Source of the DNA: Serratia symbiotica (Periphyllus acericola)
GTDB taxonomy: Bacteria; Pseudomonadota; Gammaproteobacteria; Enterobacterales; Enterobacteriaceae
Length of the DNA: 64,000 nucleotides
Direction of reading: 5' to 3'
Assembly: GCF_964019515.1 (NCBI RefSeq)
Contig: NZ_OZ026452.1
Coordinates: forward strand, 1,178,001-1,242,000
A model generated the notes under the pieces. That model was not told where the DNA came from. It saw only the letters and a program-made list of their open reading frames with translations, and did not search any database. Numbering within the stretch: position 1 is the stretch's first letter; each line of letters begins with the position of its first letter. Shown one piece after another: positions 11,115 through 21,394 of this stretch. Position numbers and translations under genes: made by a program.

Positions 11115-11401
11115 AGATTCCGCCTTTATTTACAGGTTTTTAGTATGATCGAGATCATTTTAGCCAATCGCGGCGTCTGCTGTCGCGGCTAAATAAGAAT
11201 TTCTTATTCAGGGGTGCGGATGTTTTCCTGGACTAATTTAAGGCTTAGCCAAATCATCACTATGCAACTTTGTGATAAAAGAATGCCGTACTCATTGAAA
11301 ATGCAAGACATAAGACACATTATTTGTCAACCTGATATGGCTTCGCAATTCACCCATTTCCCCATACAAGTGAGATAGCCAGCAAGGCGCAAGGAACGAT
11401 T

Positions 11402-11460
11402 GTGCATTACACCCCACCAAAGCACCTGCCCAAACAACGCATTATTTTGGTCACCGGAGC
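11402..11460 (+). pseudogene. yciK: yciK remnant (short-chain dehydrogenase), first 20 codons only
   Basis: A GTG start reads HYTPPKHLPKQRIILVTGA, matching the N-terminus of YciK up to its nucleotide-binding Gly motif. IS D then cuts it. In E. coli yciK is divergent from sohB, as here, which supports the assignment despite the short match. Confidence 0.8.
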
Positions 11461-12195
11461 GGCGTTGTTGAATAAATCGGATTTGGAATAAAGAGTCCCG
11501 TGAATGGGCAGCTTTCAGGCAAGGCGTACACTTTCTGGCATACCGGCGAGCGGCATCTTGTTTAATGCACAGATTTACTCTGTACCTCGCTGTTGCCGCT
11601 ATCGAACGTCGGTGGTAGCCTGTGATACTTTTCCACCGTGTGTTGTCTCGGGTAAGGCGCTGGTTCGCCACTGCTTGATTTCGCTCTGCATAGTCTGCCG
11701 ACCAATAACGGGCTCCGCTGCTGGGCGGTATTAACGCCTTGAGCTTCTTGCCCCTTAACTCATCATCACACACTCGCGTATCCTAAGCCCGATCCGCCGA
11801 GGCGACTTTGATTTTACGGTACCTCTGGCGGATGAGACCTGGGAAGGCTGCGGTATCGGTGACATTGCTCAAGGAAAGGTCAGCACAGATGACCTCATGT
11901 GTTTCTGTATCTACGGCCAAATGCAGTTTTCGCCAGATCCGCCGTTTTTCCTGACCGTGTTTTTTTACCTTCCACTCGCCTTCACCCAACACGTTGAGCC
12001 CGGTAGAGTCGATAAAGAGGTGCGCAATTTCACCTGGCGTTGGTGTTTTAAACGGGACAGTGATAAGGGCGTTGTTGTAAGCCTTCCAGTTGGTGATGTT
12101 GAACTTTTGCTAGGCCACGGAATATCGCTATTTTGACAGAAGGAGAGTGATCTGATCCTCGTGGCGGGCCAAAAGTTCGATTTATTCAACAACGT
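11461..12195 (-). mobile_element. IS903-like element, copy D (two internal deletions)
   Basis: The element runs from GGCGTTGTTGAATAAATCGG to the complementary end near 12195 and is about 735 bp. One deletion removes about 100 bp near 11573 (QLFGG to AMI region) and another about 250 bp near 12059. The amber is at 11783-11785 and the third catalytic site is Ala. It joins the start of yciK to gmhA, which are not neighbours in E. coli, and lacks a target duplication. Confidence 0.92.
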
Positions 12196-12338
12196 CAATA
12201 ATGTGTTTGTAAGCCTTCCTGCACTACAGCAACTATCATGAATCTCCAAGCCAGGCTGTTTACCTGACAGTGCTTCTCAGTTTTTCCGCGATCCGGTACA
12301 CTGCAAGGCGGAAGATTGACGATAACAAGAGGTTCTTC

Positions 12339-12920
12339 ATGTACCACAATCTTATTCGCAGTGAACTGAACGAAGCAGGCGATACTTTGGCGAAATTTAT
12401 CAGTGACGATGCTAATATCGACGCTATTCAACGCGCGGCAGTGCTGCTGGCAGACGCCTTCAAAGCTGGCGGCAAAGTGATCTCCTGCGGCAATGGCGGC
12501 TCTCATTGTGACGCGATGCACTTCGCCGAAGAACTGACCGGCCGCTACCGCGAAAACCGCCCCGGCTATCCGGCTATTGCGGTCTCCGATGTCAGTCACC
12601 TGTCCTGCGTCAGTAACGATTTTGGCTACGGCTATGTGTTTTCACGCTATGTGGAAGCGGTGGGTCGTGAAGGCGACGTGTTGCTAGGTATTTCCACTTC
12701 TGGTAACTCCGGCAACATCATCAAAGCCATCGAAGCGTCACGCTCCAAGAGGATGAAAGTGATTACCCTGACCGGTAAAGACGGTGGCAAAATGGCGGGT
12801 TCCGCCGATGTGGAAATCCGCGTGCCACACTTCGGCTATGCTGATCGCATTCAGGAGATCCATATCAAAGCGATCCACATTTTGATTCAACTTATCGAAA
12901 AAGAGATGATCAAGGCATAA
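12339..12920 (+). CDS. gmhA: Phosphoheptose (sedoheptulose 7-phosphate) isomerase
   Basis: GmhA converts sedoheptulose 7-phosphate to heptose 7-phosphate, the first step to the ADP-heptose of the LPS core. I chose the ATG at 12339 ([17 protein letters not shown]), which gives 193 aa and aligns with the E. coli start; the longer upstream frame has no similarity. The SIS fold is clear: [18 protein letters not shown] (about 52-69), [15 protein letters not shown] (about 117-131) and [19 protein letters not shown] near the end, including the metal-site His and Gln. It is followed by yafJ, as in E. coli. Its upstream region has been replaced by IS D. Confidence 0.96.
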   Translation: MYHNLIRSELNEAGDTLAKFISDDANIDAIQRAAVLLADAFKAGGKVISCGNGGSHCDAMHFAEELTGRYRENRPGYPAIAVSDVSHLSCVSNDFGYGYVFSRYVEAVGREGDVLLGISTSGNSGNIIKAIEASRSKRMKVITLTGKDGGKMAGSADVEIRVPHFGYADRIQEIHIKAIHILIQLIEKEMIKA

Positions 12921-12942
12921 TTGCTAATGCGAAGAAAGAAGG

Positions 12943-12970
12943 GTATGGGGGCAGCATGTTGCCCCCATAC
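12943..12970 (+). terminator. Perfect 11-bp hairpin after gmhA
   Basis: GTATGGGGGCA (12943-12953) and TGCCCCCATAC (12960-12970) form a perfect stem with a 6-nt loop between gmhA and yafJ. There is no T-run, so it may attenuate, stabilise the gmhA mRNA, or terminate only weakly. Confidence 0.5.
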
Positions 12971-13004
12971 TAGGTAGTGTCAGTGTGATTAAGGAGTGCT
13001 GGCG

Positions 13005-13778
13005 ATGTGTGAATTGCTTGCGATGAGTGCAAATGTCCCAACCGATATCTGCTTTAGCTTTTCCGGATTGCTCCAGCGTGGTGGCCGAACTGGGCCACAT
13101 AAGGATGGCTGGGGCATTACCTTCTATGAAAGGAACGGTTGCCGCACCTTTAAAGATCCACAGCCGAGTTTCAACTCGCCGATCGCCCACCTGGTTCAGG
13201 ACTACCCCATACAGTCCTGCGCTGTGGTTTCGCATATCCGCCAAGCCAACCGTAGCAAAGTGGCATTGGAAAATACCCACCCTTTTACCCGCGAGCTGTG
13301 GGGGCGCAATTGGACCTATGCACATAACGGCCAACTCAAAGGCTACCGCCAGTTTAAAACCGGCACTTTCCGTCCGGTAGGCCAGACTGACAGTGAGTAC
13401 GCTTTCTGTTGGCTACTGCATCAGTTGTCTGTGAAATACCCGCGTACTCCCAGCCATTGGGCAGCGATATTCCGCTATATCGCGCAGCTGGCGGATCAAC
13501 TGCGCCAGAAAGGGGTGTTCAATATGCTGTTGTCGGATGGCCGCTTTGTGATGGCTTATTGCTCCAACAACCTGTGCTGGATCACGTGCCGCGCACCTTT
13601 TGGCAAGGCCACGCTGCTTGATCAAGATGTTGAGATTGATTTTCAGCAGCAGACCACACCTGATGATGTGGTTACGGTGATTGCTACTCAGCCTCTGACC
13701 ACCAACGAAACCTGGAACAAGATCGCGCCAGGTGAGTTTGCGTTATTTCACTTTGGTGAACGGCTGGTTCTGGGTTAA
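13005..13778 (+). CDS. yafJ: YafJ, class II glutamine amidotransferase-like protein
   Basis: The ATG at 13005, preceded by AAGGAG, gives MCELLAMSANVPTDICFSF and a 257-aa protein like E. coli YafJ. Cys2 is the N-terminal nucleophile of class II glutaminases after removal of Met1. Other conserved parts are GPHKDGWGITFYE, SHIRQANRSKVALENTHPF, YAHNGQL and GQTDSEYAF, the glutaminase active-site loops. No synthetase domain is attached, and the acceptor substrate is not known for this family. The frame is intact. It lies directly downstream of gmhA with a hairpin between, so it may be transcribed separately or by read-through. Confidence 0.94.
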   Translation: MCELLAMSANVPTDICFSFSGLLQRGGRTGPHKDGWGITFYERNGCRTFKDPQPSFNSPIAHLVQDYPIQSCAVVSHIRQANRSKVALENTHPFTRELWGRNWTYAHNGQLKGYRQFKTGTFRPVGQTDSEYAFCWLLHQLSVKYPRTPSHWAAIFRYIAQLADQLRQKGVFNMLLSDGRFVMAYCSNNLCWITCRAPFGKATLLDQDVEIDFQQQTTPDDVVTVIATQPLTTNETWNKIAPGEFALFHFGERLVLG

Positions 13779-13946
13779 GAAGTGGGGGTTTGGGGGTGGA
13801 CATGGCTGACGTGGTGCCATCGTATCATTGCTCATCAGCGGGCGATTCAGCACGTATTGATCATTGGCGATAGCCATCCTGGGGAGGGTGCTGGTTTTTG
13901 ACGAAGTAGTCGTAGCCAGGTTTCAACTGCCACCAGAAGGCGATCA
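13779..13946 (-). pseudogene. yafK: yafK remnant (L,D-transpeptidase family), C-terminal end
   Basis: On the minus strand the sequence reads FWWQLKPGYDYFVKNQHPPQ, then a frame break, then NTYVLNRPLMS. This matches the C-terminal tail of YafK, which neighbours yafJ in E. coli. The catalytic domain has been lost at the side of the short IS remnant at 13947. Confidence 0.75.
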
Positions 13947-13986
13947 GGGGACTCTTTATTCAAAATCTGATTTATTCAACAAAGCC
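13947..13986 (+). mobile_element. 40-bp right-end scar of an IS903-like element
   Basis: The sequence GACTCTTTATTCAAAATCTG and the following TTTATTCAACAAAGCC match the right terminus of the family. No other part of the element remains. It marks the break between yafK and the M60 peptidase remnant. Confidence 0.85.
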
Positions 13987-14511
13987 CATTGCGAATCATA
14001 GTGCCCCAATTTCGAGCGATATCCGTATCAATCTGCAGGGAGGAAGACCTTTTCCCCGCTTCGTTCTGAATAAAAATAGCGGAGGCGACTAGCAGCGCAT
14101 GCTGGCAGACCCGGAAATGAATACCGCCCCCTATGTTGATTTGCTGAGTAACAAAATGATGATTCCCTTACATCGGGATAAGGCTGAATCATTTATTCAG
14201 AATGGTAATCCTGTCGGGATGCTTGAAACCTGGGATAACATTGTTACCTGTGCTGAAGATTAGTATGGACTGACCTCCACTTATATTCACAGTCCGCATA
14301 GCCGTATCCAACATCATTTTCATTTCGTTGATGGCATACCGCCTAAAGGGATAGTAAACAATGACAGATGCTCTGGTTACATGAATGCTTGGAGCTGGCC
14401 TATGCAAAGTTGCGATGAGTACGGTATGGAGAGGGTGGTGAATAATCATATGTTGCGAACTGATAGCTGGGGTCCGTGGCATGAACTTGGGCAGCATTTC
14501 CAGATGCGAAC
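13987..14511 (+). pseudogene. M60-family (enhancin/SslE-like) zinc peptidase remnant
   Basis: From about 14099 the plus strand reads MLADPEMNTAPYVDLLSN, MMIPLHRDKAESFIQNGNP, TWDNIVTCAED, an in-frame TAG near 14262, then YGLTSTYIHSPHSRIQ and WGPWHELGQHFQMRT. HELGQH is the HExxH zinc motif of peptidase family M60, and the segments before it follow the order known for that domain. The upstream 110 bp are eroded and the 3' part is cut by IS E. M60 enzymes act on mucin-type glycoproteins and occur in gut bacteria and insect pathogens. Which full-length family member this was cannot be told. Confidence 0.78.
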
Positions 14512-15518
14512 GGCGTTGTTGAATAAATCGGATTTGGAATAAAGAGTCCCGTGAATGGGCATCTTTCAGGCAAGGCGTACACTTTCTGGCATACCGGCTA
14601 GCGTCATCTTGTTTAATACACAGATCATGGCCAGCGCCTCTGCAACTTACCCATCATAATCTCGCAGCAACAGGTGACTACCAAATAGCTGTTTTACTCT
14701 GTACCTCGCTGTTGCCGCTATCGAACGTCGGTGGTAGCCTGTGATACTTTTCCACCGTGTGTTGTCTCCGGTAACGCGCTGGTTCACCACCGCTTGATTT
14801 CGCTCTGCATAGTCTGCCGACCAATAACGGGCTCCGCTGCTGGGCGGTATTAACGCCTTGAGCTTCTTGCCCCTTAACTTATCATCACACACTCGCGTAT
14901 CCTAAGCCCGATCTGCCGAGGCGACTTTGATTTTACGGTCCCTCTGACGGATGAGACCTGGGAAGGCTTCTATATCGGTGACATTGCTCAAGGAAAGGTC
15001 AGCACAGATGACCTCATGTGTTGCTGTATCTACGGCCAAATGCAGTTTTCGCCAGATCCGCCGTTTTTCCTGACCGTGTTTTTTTGCCATCCACTCGCCT
15101 TCACCCAACATGTTGAGCCCGCTAGAGTCGATAACGAGGTGCGCAATTTCACCCAGCGTTGGGGTTTTAAACGGGACATGGCCGGACTTTGCCCGCTTAC
15201 TGATGCAGGTGTCGTCCGGGCAGTTCAACGGCACTTTGATCAGTGTGACAATGGAGTCGACGAAGCCCTGGAGGGCGCGAAGTGTCAGGCCGAAAATCCG
15301 TTTCAGCATCAATATGCTGGTAATTGCCGTATCGGAATAATGTGGTGGGCGACCACGCAGAGAAGGTTTTGCCTCGCAGTACCAGGCGTGAAGTGCCGTT
15401 TCATCCCCCCAGCAAGTGAGTGAACCCCGAGTGATAAGGGCGTTGTTGTAAGCCTTCCAGTTGGTGTTGTTGAACTTTTCCTCGTGCCGGCCAAAAGTTC
15501 GATTTATTTAACAACGCC
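14512..15518 (-). mobile_element. IS903-like element, copy E
   Basis: This nearly complete element (1007 bp) has both terminal repeats. The transposase reads well from MLKRIFGLTLRALQGF to the C-terminus, with the GEGEW motif intact. The amber is at 14902-14904, the third catalytic residue is Ala, and about 50 bp around the transposase start are deleted (near 15480), so no start codon remains. The flanking 9-mers differ. Confidence 0.93.
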
Positions 15519-15624
15519 TGTGAAAGCTGCAAACCCCGCAGTGATTTAACCCGATGAACGTAAAGTCTAGCAAGCGTGATCACCCTTATCTACGTGCGAT
15601 GATTAAATAGCAGGGAGCAACTTT

Positions 15625-15652
15625 ATGACAAGCGGTCTGGATTAGCTATAAT
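15625..15652 (+). promoter_or_regulatory. Sigma-70 promoter for rlmL
   Basis: ATGACA (15625-15630), a 16-bp spacer and a perfect TATAAT (15647-15652) lie 34 bp before the rlmL start. Confidence 0.65.
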
Positions 15653-15686
15653 ACGCAATAATTTTCTTTTTGGTGATAAGTACGAT

Positions 15687-17807
15687 ATGAACTCTCTGTT
15701 TGCCAGCACGGCGCGTGGGCTGGAAGAACTGCTAAAAAGCGAGCTGGAAGCGCTGGGTGCTCACGACTGCAAAGTGGTGCAGGGTGGGGTACATTTTCAG
15801 GGTGACGATCGTCTTTTGTACCAAAGCCTGCTGTGGAGCCGCCTGGCATCGCGCATTCTGCTGCCACTTAACGAGTTCCGCGTGCACAGCGATCTTGATC
15901 TGTACCTAGGTGTGCAAGCGGTTGATTGGAAGAGCATTTTTGGTGTAGAAAAAACATTTTCCGTGCATTTCAGCGGTGTCAACGAGGAGATCCGCAACAG
16001 CCAGTACGGTGCGCTGAAGGTGAAGGACGCCATCGTCGACAGCTTTACCAGAAAGATCAATCAGCGCCCGACGGTAGCGAAGCAGCAGTCAGATATTCGC
16101 GTCAATGTGTTCTTGCAGCATAATATAGCCAGCGTGGCGCTCGATCTCAGCGGCGAAGGTTTGCACCAACGCGGCTACCGCAATCTGGTGGGTCAGGCAC
16201 CGCTAAAGGAAAATCTGGCGGCTGCTATCGTGCAGCGATCTGGCTGGTGGCCGGGCGCGCCGATGCTCGATCCGATGTGCGGTTCTGGCACCCTGCTGAT
16301 CGAAGCGGCGATGATCGCCTCCGATCGCGCGCCGGGGTTGCATCGCCAACACTGGGGCTTTAATGCCTGGTATGGTCATAATACCGATCTGTGGTGCGAA
16401 GTGATGAGCGAAGCCCAGGAACGTGGACGCGATGGCCTACAGCAGAAAACCTCACGCTTTTTCGGCTTCGATAGCGATCGCCGGGTGATCGAGATAGCAC
16501 GCAGCAATGCGCACCGTGCGGGCGTTGCCGAACTGATCACCTTTAATGTTAGTGACGTCAGCAAACTGACTAATCCGCTGCCGGAAGGCCCGATCGGCAG
16601 CGTGGTCAGCAATCCGCCGTATGGCGAGCGTCTGGAAAGCGAGCTGGCGCTGATTGCGTTGCACAATATGCTCGGGCGCATCATGAAAAGTGCCTTTGGC
16701 GGCTGGAAACTGTCGCTGTTCAGCGCCTCACCGGCGTTGCTGAGCTGCCTGCAACTACGTGCAGAGCGCCAGTTCAAGGCTAAAAACGGCCCGCTGGACT
16801 GCGTGCAGAAAAACTATCAGTTGGCGGCTAACCCGCCAGTTCCTGGCGGTGTGCCGGTGGCGGAAGATTTCGCCAACCGCCTGCGCAAAAACCTGAAGAA
16901 GCTCGATAAATGGGCGAAACAGCAGGGTATCGAATGCTACCGATTGTATGATGCCGATCTGCCAGAATACAACGTGGCGCTAGACCGCTACGGCAGTAAC
17001 GTGGTGGTGCAGGAGTATGCGCCGCTGAAGACCGTGGATGCGCAGAAGGCGCGTCAGCGCCTGTTCGATGTGATCAACGCTACGCTGGCGGTGCTGGAAT
17101 TGCCATCCAACAAGTTGATCCTCAAGACCCGCGAGCGGCAAAAAGGTAAAAACCAGTATGAGAAGCTGACGCAGAAGGGCGAGTTCCTGCTAGTGGCAGA
17201 GTTCAACGCCAAGCTATGGGTTAACCTGACCGATTACCTCGATACTGGCCTGTTCCTCGACAACCGCATTGTGCGCCGCATGCTGGGCGAGATGAGCAGG
17301 GGCAAGGACTTCCTCAACCTCTTCGCCTATACCGGCACTGCCAGCGTGCACTCTGGGTTAGGCGGCGCGCGCAGTACCACCACGGTGGATATGTCGCGCA
17401 CCTATCTGGAGTGGGCGGAGAAGAACCTGCGAGCCAATGGCTTGACTGGCCGTCAACATCGCTTGATCCAGGCAGACTGCCTGTCTTGGCTAAACAACGC
17501 CAGTGAGCAATTTGATGTGATTTTTATCGATCCGCCTACTTTCTCCAACTCTAAACGCATGGAGAAAAGCTTTGATGTGCAGCGCGATCATATGGAGCTA
17601 ATGAAAAATTTGCAACGGTTGCTGCGCCGCAACGGTACTATCATGTTCTCGAACAACAAGCGTGGCTTCCATATGGATGTGGCGGGGCTGAGCGCGCTAG
17701 GTCTGGCGTCGAAAGAAATCACTGCACAGACTTTGTCACAGGACTTTGCCCGTAACCGTCAGATCCATAACTGCTGGCTGGTCACCCATGTCAGAGAAGG
17801 AAAATAA
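15687..17807 (+). CDS. rlmL: Bifunctional 23S rRNA methyltransferase RlmKL
   Basis: The 706-aa protein is a fusion of two SAM-dependent methyltransferases that modify 23S rRNA (m2G2445 by the N-terminal half, m7G2069 by the C-terminal half in E. coli). Residues 1-150 hold a THUMP RNA-binding region. The first Rossmann domain has [14 protein letters not shown] (about 193-206) and the catalytic NPPYGER (about 308-314). The second has [16 protein letters not shown] (about 541-556) and DPPTFSNSK (about 614-622). The length matches the family (E. coli 702). It is followed 5 bp later by uup, the same pair as in E. coli, probably co-transcribed from the promoter at 15625. Confidence 0.96.
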   Translation: MNSLFASTARGLEELLKSELEALGAHDCKVVQGGVHFQGDDRLLYQSLLWSRLASRILLPLNEFRVHSDLDLYLGVQAVDWKSIFGVEKTFSVHFSGVNEEIRNSQYGALKVKDAIVDSFTRKINQRPTVAKQQSDIRVNVFLQHNIASVALDLSGEGLHQRGYRNLVGQAPLKENLAAAIVQRSGWWPGAPMLDPMCGSGTLLIEAAMIASDRAPGLHRQHWGFNAWYGHNTDLWCEVMSEAQERGRDGLQQKTSRFFGFDSDRRVIEIARSNAHRAGVAELITFNVSDVSKLTNPLPEGPIGSVVSNPPYGERLESELALIALHNMLGRIMKSAFGGWKLSLFSASPALLSCLQLRAERQFKAKNGPLDCVQKNYQLAANPPVPGGVPVAEDFANRLRKNLKKLDKWAKQQGIECYRLYDADLPEYNVALDRYGSNVVVQEYAPLKTVDAQKARQRLFDVINATLAVLELPSNKLILKTRERQKGKNQYEKLTQKGEFLLVAEFNAKLWVNLTDYLDTGLFLDNRIVRRMLGEMSRGKDFLNLFAYTGTASVHSGLGGARSTTTVDMSRTYLEWAEKNLRANGLTGRQHRLIQADCLSWLNNASEQFDVIFIDPPTFSNSKRMEKSFDVQRDHMELMKNLQRLLRRNGTIMFSNNKRGFHMDVAGLSALGLASKEITAQTLSQDFARNRQIHNCWLVTHVREGK

Positions 17808-17812
17808 TCACT

Positions 17813-19717
17813 ATGTCGTTAATCAGCATGTCTGATGCCTGGCTGTCCTTCAGCGATGCGCCGCTTTTAGACAACACCGAAATTCATATCAAAGACCACG
17901 AACGCGTTTGCTTGGTGGGACGCAATGGTGCCGGCAAATCGACGCTTTTGAAAATCCTCAGCAAAGAAATCCCGTTGGATGATGGCCGGGTGATTTACGA
18001 GCAGGATCTGATTGTGGCGCGTTTGCAACAGGATCCGCCACGCAATATCGGTGGCAGCGTATTCGATTTTGTGGCAGAAGGTGTTGCGGAGCAGGCTGAG
18101 CATCTGAAGGCATATCACGCGATTTTCCACCTGGTGGAAACTGAACCAAACGAGAAAAACCTGGCGCGCATGGCACAGATCATGGAAATCCTTGATCATC
18201 AGGGGCTGTGGCAGCTCGACAATCGCATCAGCGAAGTGTTGCGACAGTTGGGCTTAAATGGTGATGCCCAACTGTCCTCACTTTCAGGCGGCTGGTTGCG
18301 TAAAGCGGCGCTTGGCCGCACGCTGGTCAGCTCGCCGCGCGTGCTGCTGCTCGACGAACCGACCAACCACCTGGATATTGAAACTATCGACTGGCTGGAA
18401 GGCTTTCTGAAAGAGTTCCAGGGCAGCATCGTCTTTATCTCTCACGATCGTTCGTTTATCCGCAATATGGCAACGCGCATTGTCGATCTTGACCGTGGCA
18501 AACTGGTGTCCTGGCTGGGCAACTATGATTTGTATCTGCTCAGCAAAGCAGAGGCGCTACGGGTAGAGGAGTTACAGAATGCCGAATTTGATCGCAAGCT
18601 AGCACAGGAAGAAGTTTGGATCCGTCAAGGGATCAAAGCGCGCCGCACCCGTAACGAAGGCAGGGTGCGTGCCCTGAAAACGCTGCGCAATGAGCGTGCG
18701 CAACGCCGAGAGGTGATGGGCACCGCCAAGATGCAGGTGGAAGAGACGGTGCGTTCCGGCAAAATCGTGTTTGAGTTGGAAGACGTCAACTATAAGATCG
18801 GGGAAAAAGTCCTGGTGCGCGGTTTCTGCGCTCAAGTGCAGCGCGGCGACAAAATCGCACTGGTGGGGCCGAATGGCTGTGGCAAAACGACGTTACTTAA
18901 ATTGATGCTCGGTCAACTAAAGGCCAACAGCGGCCGCGTGCACTGTGGCGCCAAACTGGAGGAGGCCTATTTTGATCAGCACCGCGCTGATCTTGATACC
19001 GAACGTACAGTGATGGATAACCTGGCAGAAGGCAAGCAAGAGGTCATGGTCAACGGCCGCGCCCGCCATGTGCTGGGTTACCTACAGGACTTCCTGTTCC
19101 ACCCGAAACGTGCAATGACGCCGGTGAAGGCGCTGTCAGGCGGTGAGCGTAACCGTCTGTTATTGGCTAAGCTGTTTCTGAAGCCAAGCAATCTGCTGAT
19201 CCTTGATGAACCCACCAACGATCTGGACGTTGAAACACTGGAACTACTGGAAGAACTGATCGATAGCTATCAAGGCACCGTGCTGCTGGTCAGCCACGAT
19301 CGCCAATTCGTTGATAATTCGGTGACTGAGTGCTGGATCTTTGAAGGCAACGGTGTGATCAACACTTTTGCTGGCGGTTATGACGATGCGCATCATCAAC
19401 GTGCCACGGCTAAGCCGATCTGTACGGCGGTGGTCAGCCAGAGTAAACCGGTTGCGGAAAAGAAAATCGCACAGCCGAAGAAACCGGCCGCCAAGTTGAG
19501 TTATAACTTGCTGCGCGAATTGGAACAATTGCCGCAGCGTCTTGAGCAACTGGAAGCGGAAATGGAGGCACTACAGGCACAAATAAGCGACGCTGACTTC
19601 TTCACGCGTCCGCATAGCGAAACTCAGCGCGTGTTGACGGCGCTAGCTACCGCCGAACAGATGCTAGAACAGGCTTTCGTCCGTTGGGAAGCGTTGGAAG
19701 CGATGAAAAACGGCTAA
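17813..19717 (+). CDS. uup: ABC-F ATPase Uup
   Basis: The 634-aa protein has two ABC ATPase domains and no membrane segments, typical of ABC-F translation factors that act on the ribosome; loss of Uup raises precise transposon excision in E. coli. Domain 1 has GRNGAGKSTLLK (about 36-47) and LLLDEPTNHLD (about 178-188). Domain 2 has GPNGCGKTTLLK (about 352-363), LSGGERNRLLLAK and LILDEPTNDLD (about 462-472). A linker rich in Arg and Lys (about 255-300) joins them and a charged coiled-coil tail (about 565-634) follows. All catalytic motifs are intact. It lies 5 bp after rlmL. Confidence 0.96.
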   Translation: MSLISMSDAWLSFSDAPLLDNTEIHIKDHERVCLVGRNGAGKSTLLKILSKEIPLDDGRVIYEQDLIVARLQQDPPRNIGGSVFDFVAEGVAEQAEHLKAYHAIFHLVETEPNEKNLARMAQIMEILDHQGLWQLDNRISEVLRQLGLNGDAQLSSLSGGWLRKAALGRTLVSSPRVLLLDEPTNHLDIETIDWLEGFLKEFQGSIVFISHDRSFIRNMATRIVDLDRGKLVSWLGNYDLYLLSKAEALRVEELQNAEFDRKLAQEEVWIRQGIKARRTRNEGRVRALKTLRNERAQRREVMGTAKMQVEETVRSGKIVFELEDVNYKIGEKVLVRGFCAQVQRGDKIALVGPNGCGKTTLLKLMLGQLKANSGRVHCGAKLEEAYFDQHRADLDTERTVMDNLAEGKQEVMVNGRARHVLGYLQDFLFHPKRAMTPVKALSGGERNRLLLAKLFLKPSNLLILDEPTNDLDVETLELLEELIDSYQGTVLLVSHDRQFVDNSVTECWIFEGNGVINTFAGGYDDAHHQRATAKPICTAVVSQSKPVAEKKIAQPKKPAAKLSYNLLRELEQLPQRLEQLEAEMEALQAQISDADFFTRPHSETQRVLTALATAEQMLEQAFVRWEALEAMKNG

Positions 19718-19789
19718 CTATTGTGAACACCGTCCGCGCTGTGAACAATATCGCTGTAGTGCTAAGCAATATTATTAAGGATAAATAGG

Positions 19790-20565
19790 GTGTGTTCCTA
19801 CGAAAATAACCCGCAGCATAGTCATACGCTACCCGCCGCCTTGCTGCAGGATAATCTTATGTTGTTCCCGCAATGCGACATGCTGGTGGCGCTACCTCCG
19901 TTGGCGTTTGGCACCAGAGCGCTATGCCCACGCTGTAAAACGATACTCAGCACTCGCTGGGAGGAACCTCGTAAGCAGCCGATCGGTTATGCCCTAAGCG
20001 CATTATTCATGTTGCTGCTGGCGAATATTTTCCCGTTTATCAATATGCGCGTTGCTGGCTTTAGCAACGAAATCAGACTGATCCATATCCCACAGGTGTT
20101 GGTGGCGGATGATTATGCTAGCTTGGCCACGCTGTTTATGGTGTTTGTGCAGTTGATCCCGGCGTTCTGTATGCTGGCGACTATTCTACTATGCGCTAAG
20201 GTGTGCATGCCGCTGGTGCTAAAAGAGTGGATAGCTAAAATGCTATTCCAATTTAAAATCTGGTGCATGGTGGAAATCATCTTGGCCGGGGTACTGGTCA
20301 GTTTCGTCAAGGTGATGGCCTACGGCGATATCGGCATCGGAAACAGCTTTGTGCCTTGATTGTCTGTACTGCCAGCTGCAAGTGCGCGCCTTACAGTGCA
20401 TCGATCGCCTTTGGCTGTGGCAGGATATAGAACCCGCACCGCATCTGGATCGCCCGTTGAAGGTAGGACGCACCGGCATGCACCAGGGTATGCTCTTGCC
20501 ATTGCTGCACGGCGATCCTGCCAGCCGACCAGACTCATTGCCCACGTTGCCACAGCACTGGCTGT
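19790..20565 (+). pseudogene. pqiA: pqiA 5' part: intermembrane transport protein, frameshifted and truncated
   Basis: From a GTG at 19790 the frame follows PqiA: the CxxC metal ribbon (ALCPRCKTILSTRW), then membrane segments including YALSALFMLLLANIFPFINM, up to GIGNSFVP. TGA replaces the expected Trp at about 20357. The sequence continues in other frames (CLYCQLQVRALQCIDR; LPADQTHCPRCHSTG) to about 20555. The last half of pqiA and all of pqiB are missing, and the sequence passes directly into the yibN promoter region. No IS is present at this joint. In E. coli pqiA follows uup, so the upstream order is ancestral. Confidence 0.92.
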
Positions 20566-20641
20566 ATTTGCTGCACTCGGCAGGTATACTCTGGAACCTT
20601 GACTTATTTCTTCCTATAACTGACGGGAGTTACTACCCCCC

Positions 20642-21076
20642 ATGCTGCAAGAAATTATGCCATTCGTTAGCAAGCATCCCATACTGAGTTTGGCTTGGAT
20701 CGCTCTGCTGGTTGCGGTGATCGTTATAACCTTCAACAGTCGTTTTTCCAAAGTTAAAGAGATCTCTCGTGGTGAAGCTACGCGCCTGATTAACAAAGAA
20801 GACGCCGTTGTGGTCGATACTCGCAGTCGCGATGACTTCCGTAAGGGTCACCTGACCAATGCCATCAACTTAACTGCCAGTGAAATCAAAAGCGGTAACC
20901 TGGGCGATCTGGAAAAGCAAAAAGCGCAGCCGATCATTGTGGCTTGTGCTAACGGCACGGCTTCACGCGAACCTGCAGAAAACCTTAATAAGTCTGGTTT
21001 TAAAAATGTTGTGATGTTGAAAGAAGGCATTGCTGGCTGGAACGGTGAAAACCTGCCCCTGGTTCGCGGGAAATGA
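20642..21076 (+). CDS. yibN: YibN, membrane-anchored rhodanese-domain protein
   Basis: The 144-aa frame is close to E. coli YibN. A hydrophobic N-terminal helix (about residues 12-30, [16 protein letters not shown]) is followed by one rhodanese domain with [18 protein letters not shown] (about 52-69) and the loop [13 protein letters not shown] (about 98-110), in which the Cys sits at the rhodanese active-site position. It ends [10 protein letters not shown] like the E. coli protein. Its molecular role is unsettled; it is linked by location to secB and grxC. The frame is intact although grxC right after it is broken. Promoter-like TATACT lies near 20585, just inside the joint with pqiA. Confidence 0.93.
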   Translation: MLQEIMPFVSKHPILSLAWIALLVAVIVITFNSRFSKVKEISRGEATRLINKEDAVVVDTRSRDDFRKGHLTNAINLTASEIKSGNLGDLEKQKAQPIIVACANGTASREPAENLNKSGFKNVVMLKEGIAGWNGENLPLVRGK

Positions 21077-21104
21077 TTGTTTAACCCAGTTAAGGGAGCA
21101 ATCT

Positions 21105-21335
21105 ATGGCTGACATCGATATCTACACCAAAGCAACTTGCCCGTTCTGCCATCACGCTGTTGAACAGCAATAGGGGTGACGTTTAACGAGATAGCCATTG
21201 ATGGCGATAACGCGAAACTTGAAGTGATGATTGAGCGCAGTGGGCGCACCACCGTGCCGCAAATTTTCATCAATTGGCGGCTGCGATGATTTATATGAAC
21301 TTGATGCTCATAGTGGTCTTGATCCGTTGCTTTAA
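21105..21335 (+). pseudogene. grxC: grxC: glutaredoxin 3, broken
   Basis: The start MADIDIYTKATCPFCHHAVEQQ carries the CPFC redox motif and then hits TAG. A frameshift leads to GVTFNEIAIDGDNAKLEVMI and GRTTVPQIFIN, and another indel precedes CDDLYELDAHSGLDPLL and TAA at 21333-21335. The gene is recognisable from end to end but cannot make glutaredoxin. Its position between yibN and secB is the normal one. Confidence 0.93.
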
Positions 21336-21394
21336 GCGAGCGTAGCCATTTTCTGAGTATCAATTAAGGACGTTTAACCAAAGGTATTACACAC

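Noticed and set aside
14400..14582. 60-codon frame spanning the M60 remnant and the end of IS E
   Set aside because: It crosses an insertion boundary and is antisense to the peptidase remnant.
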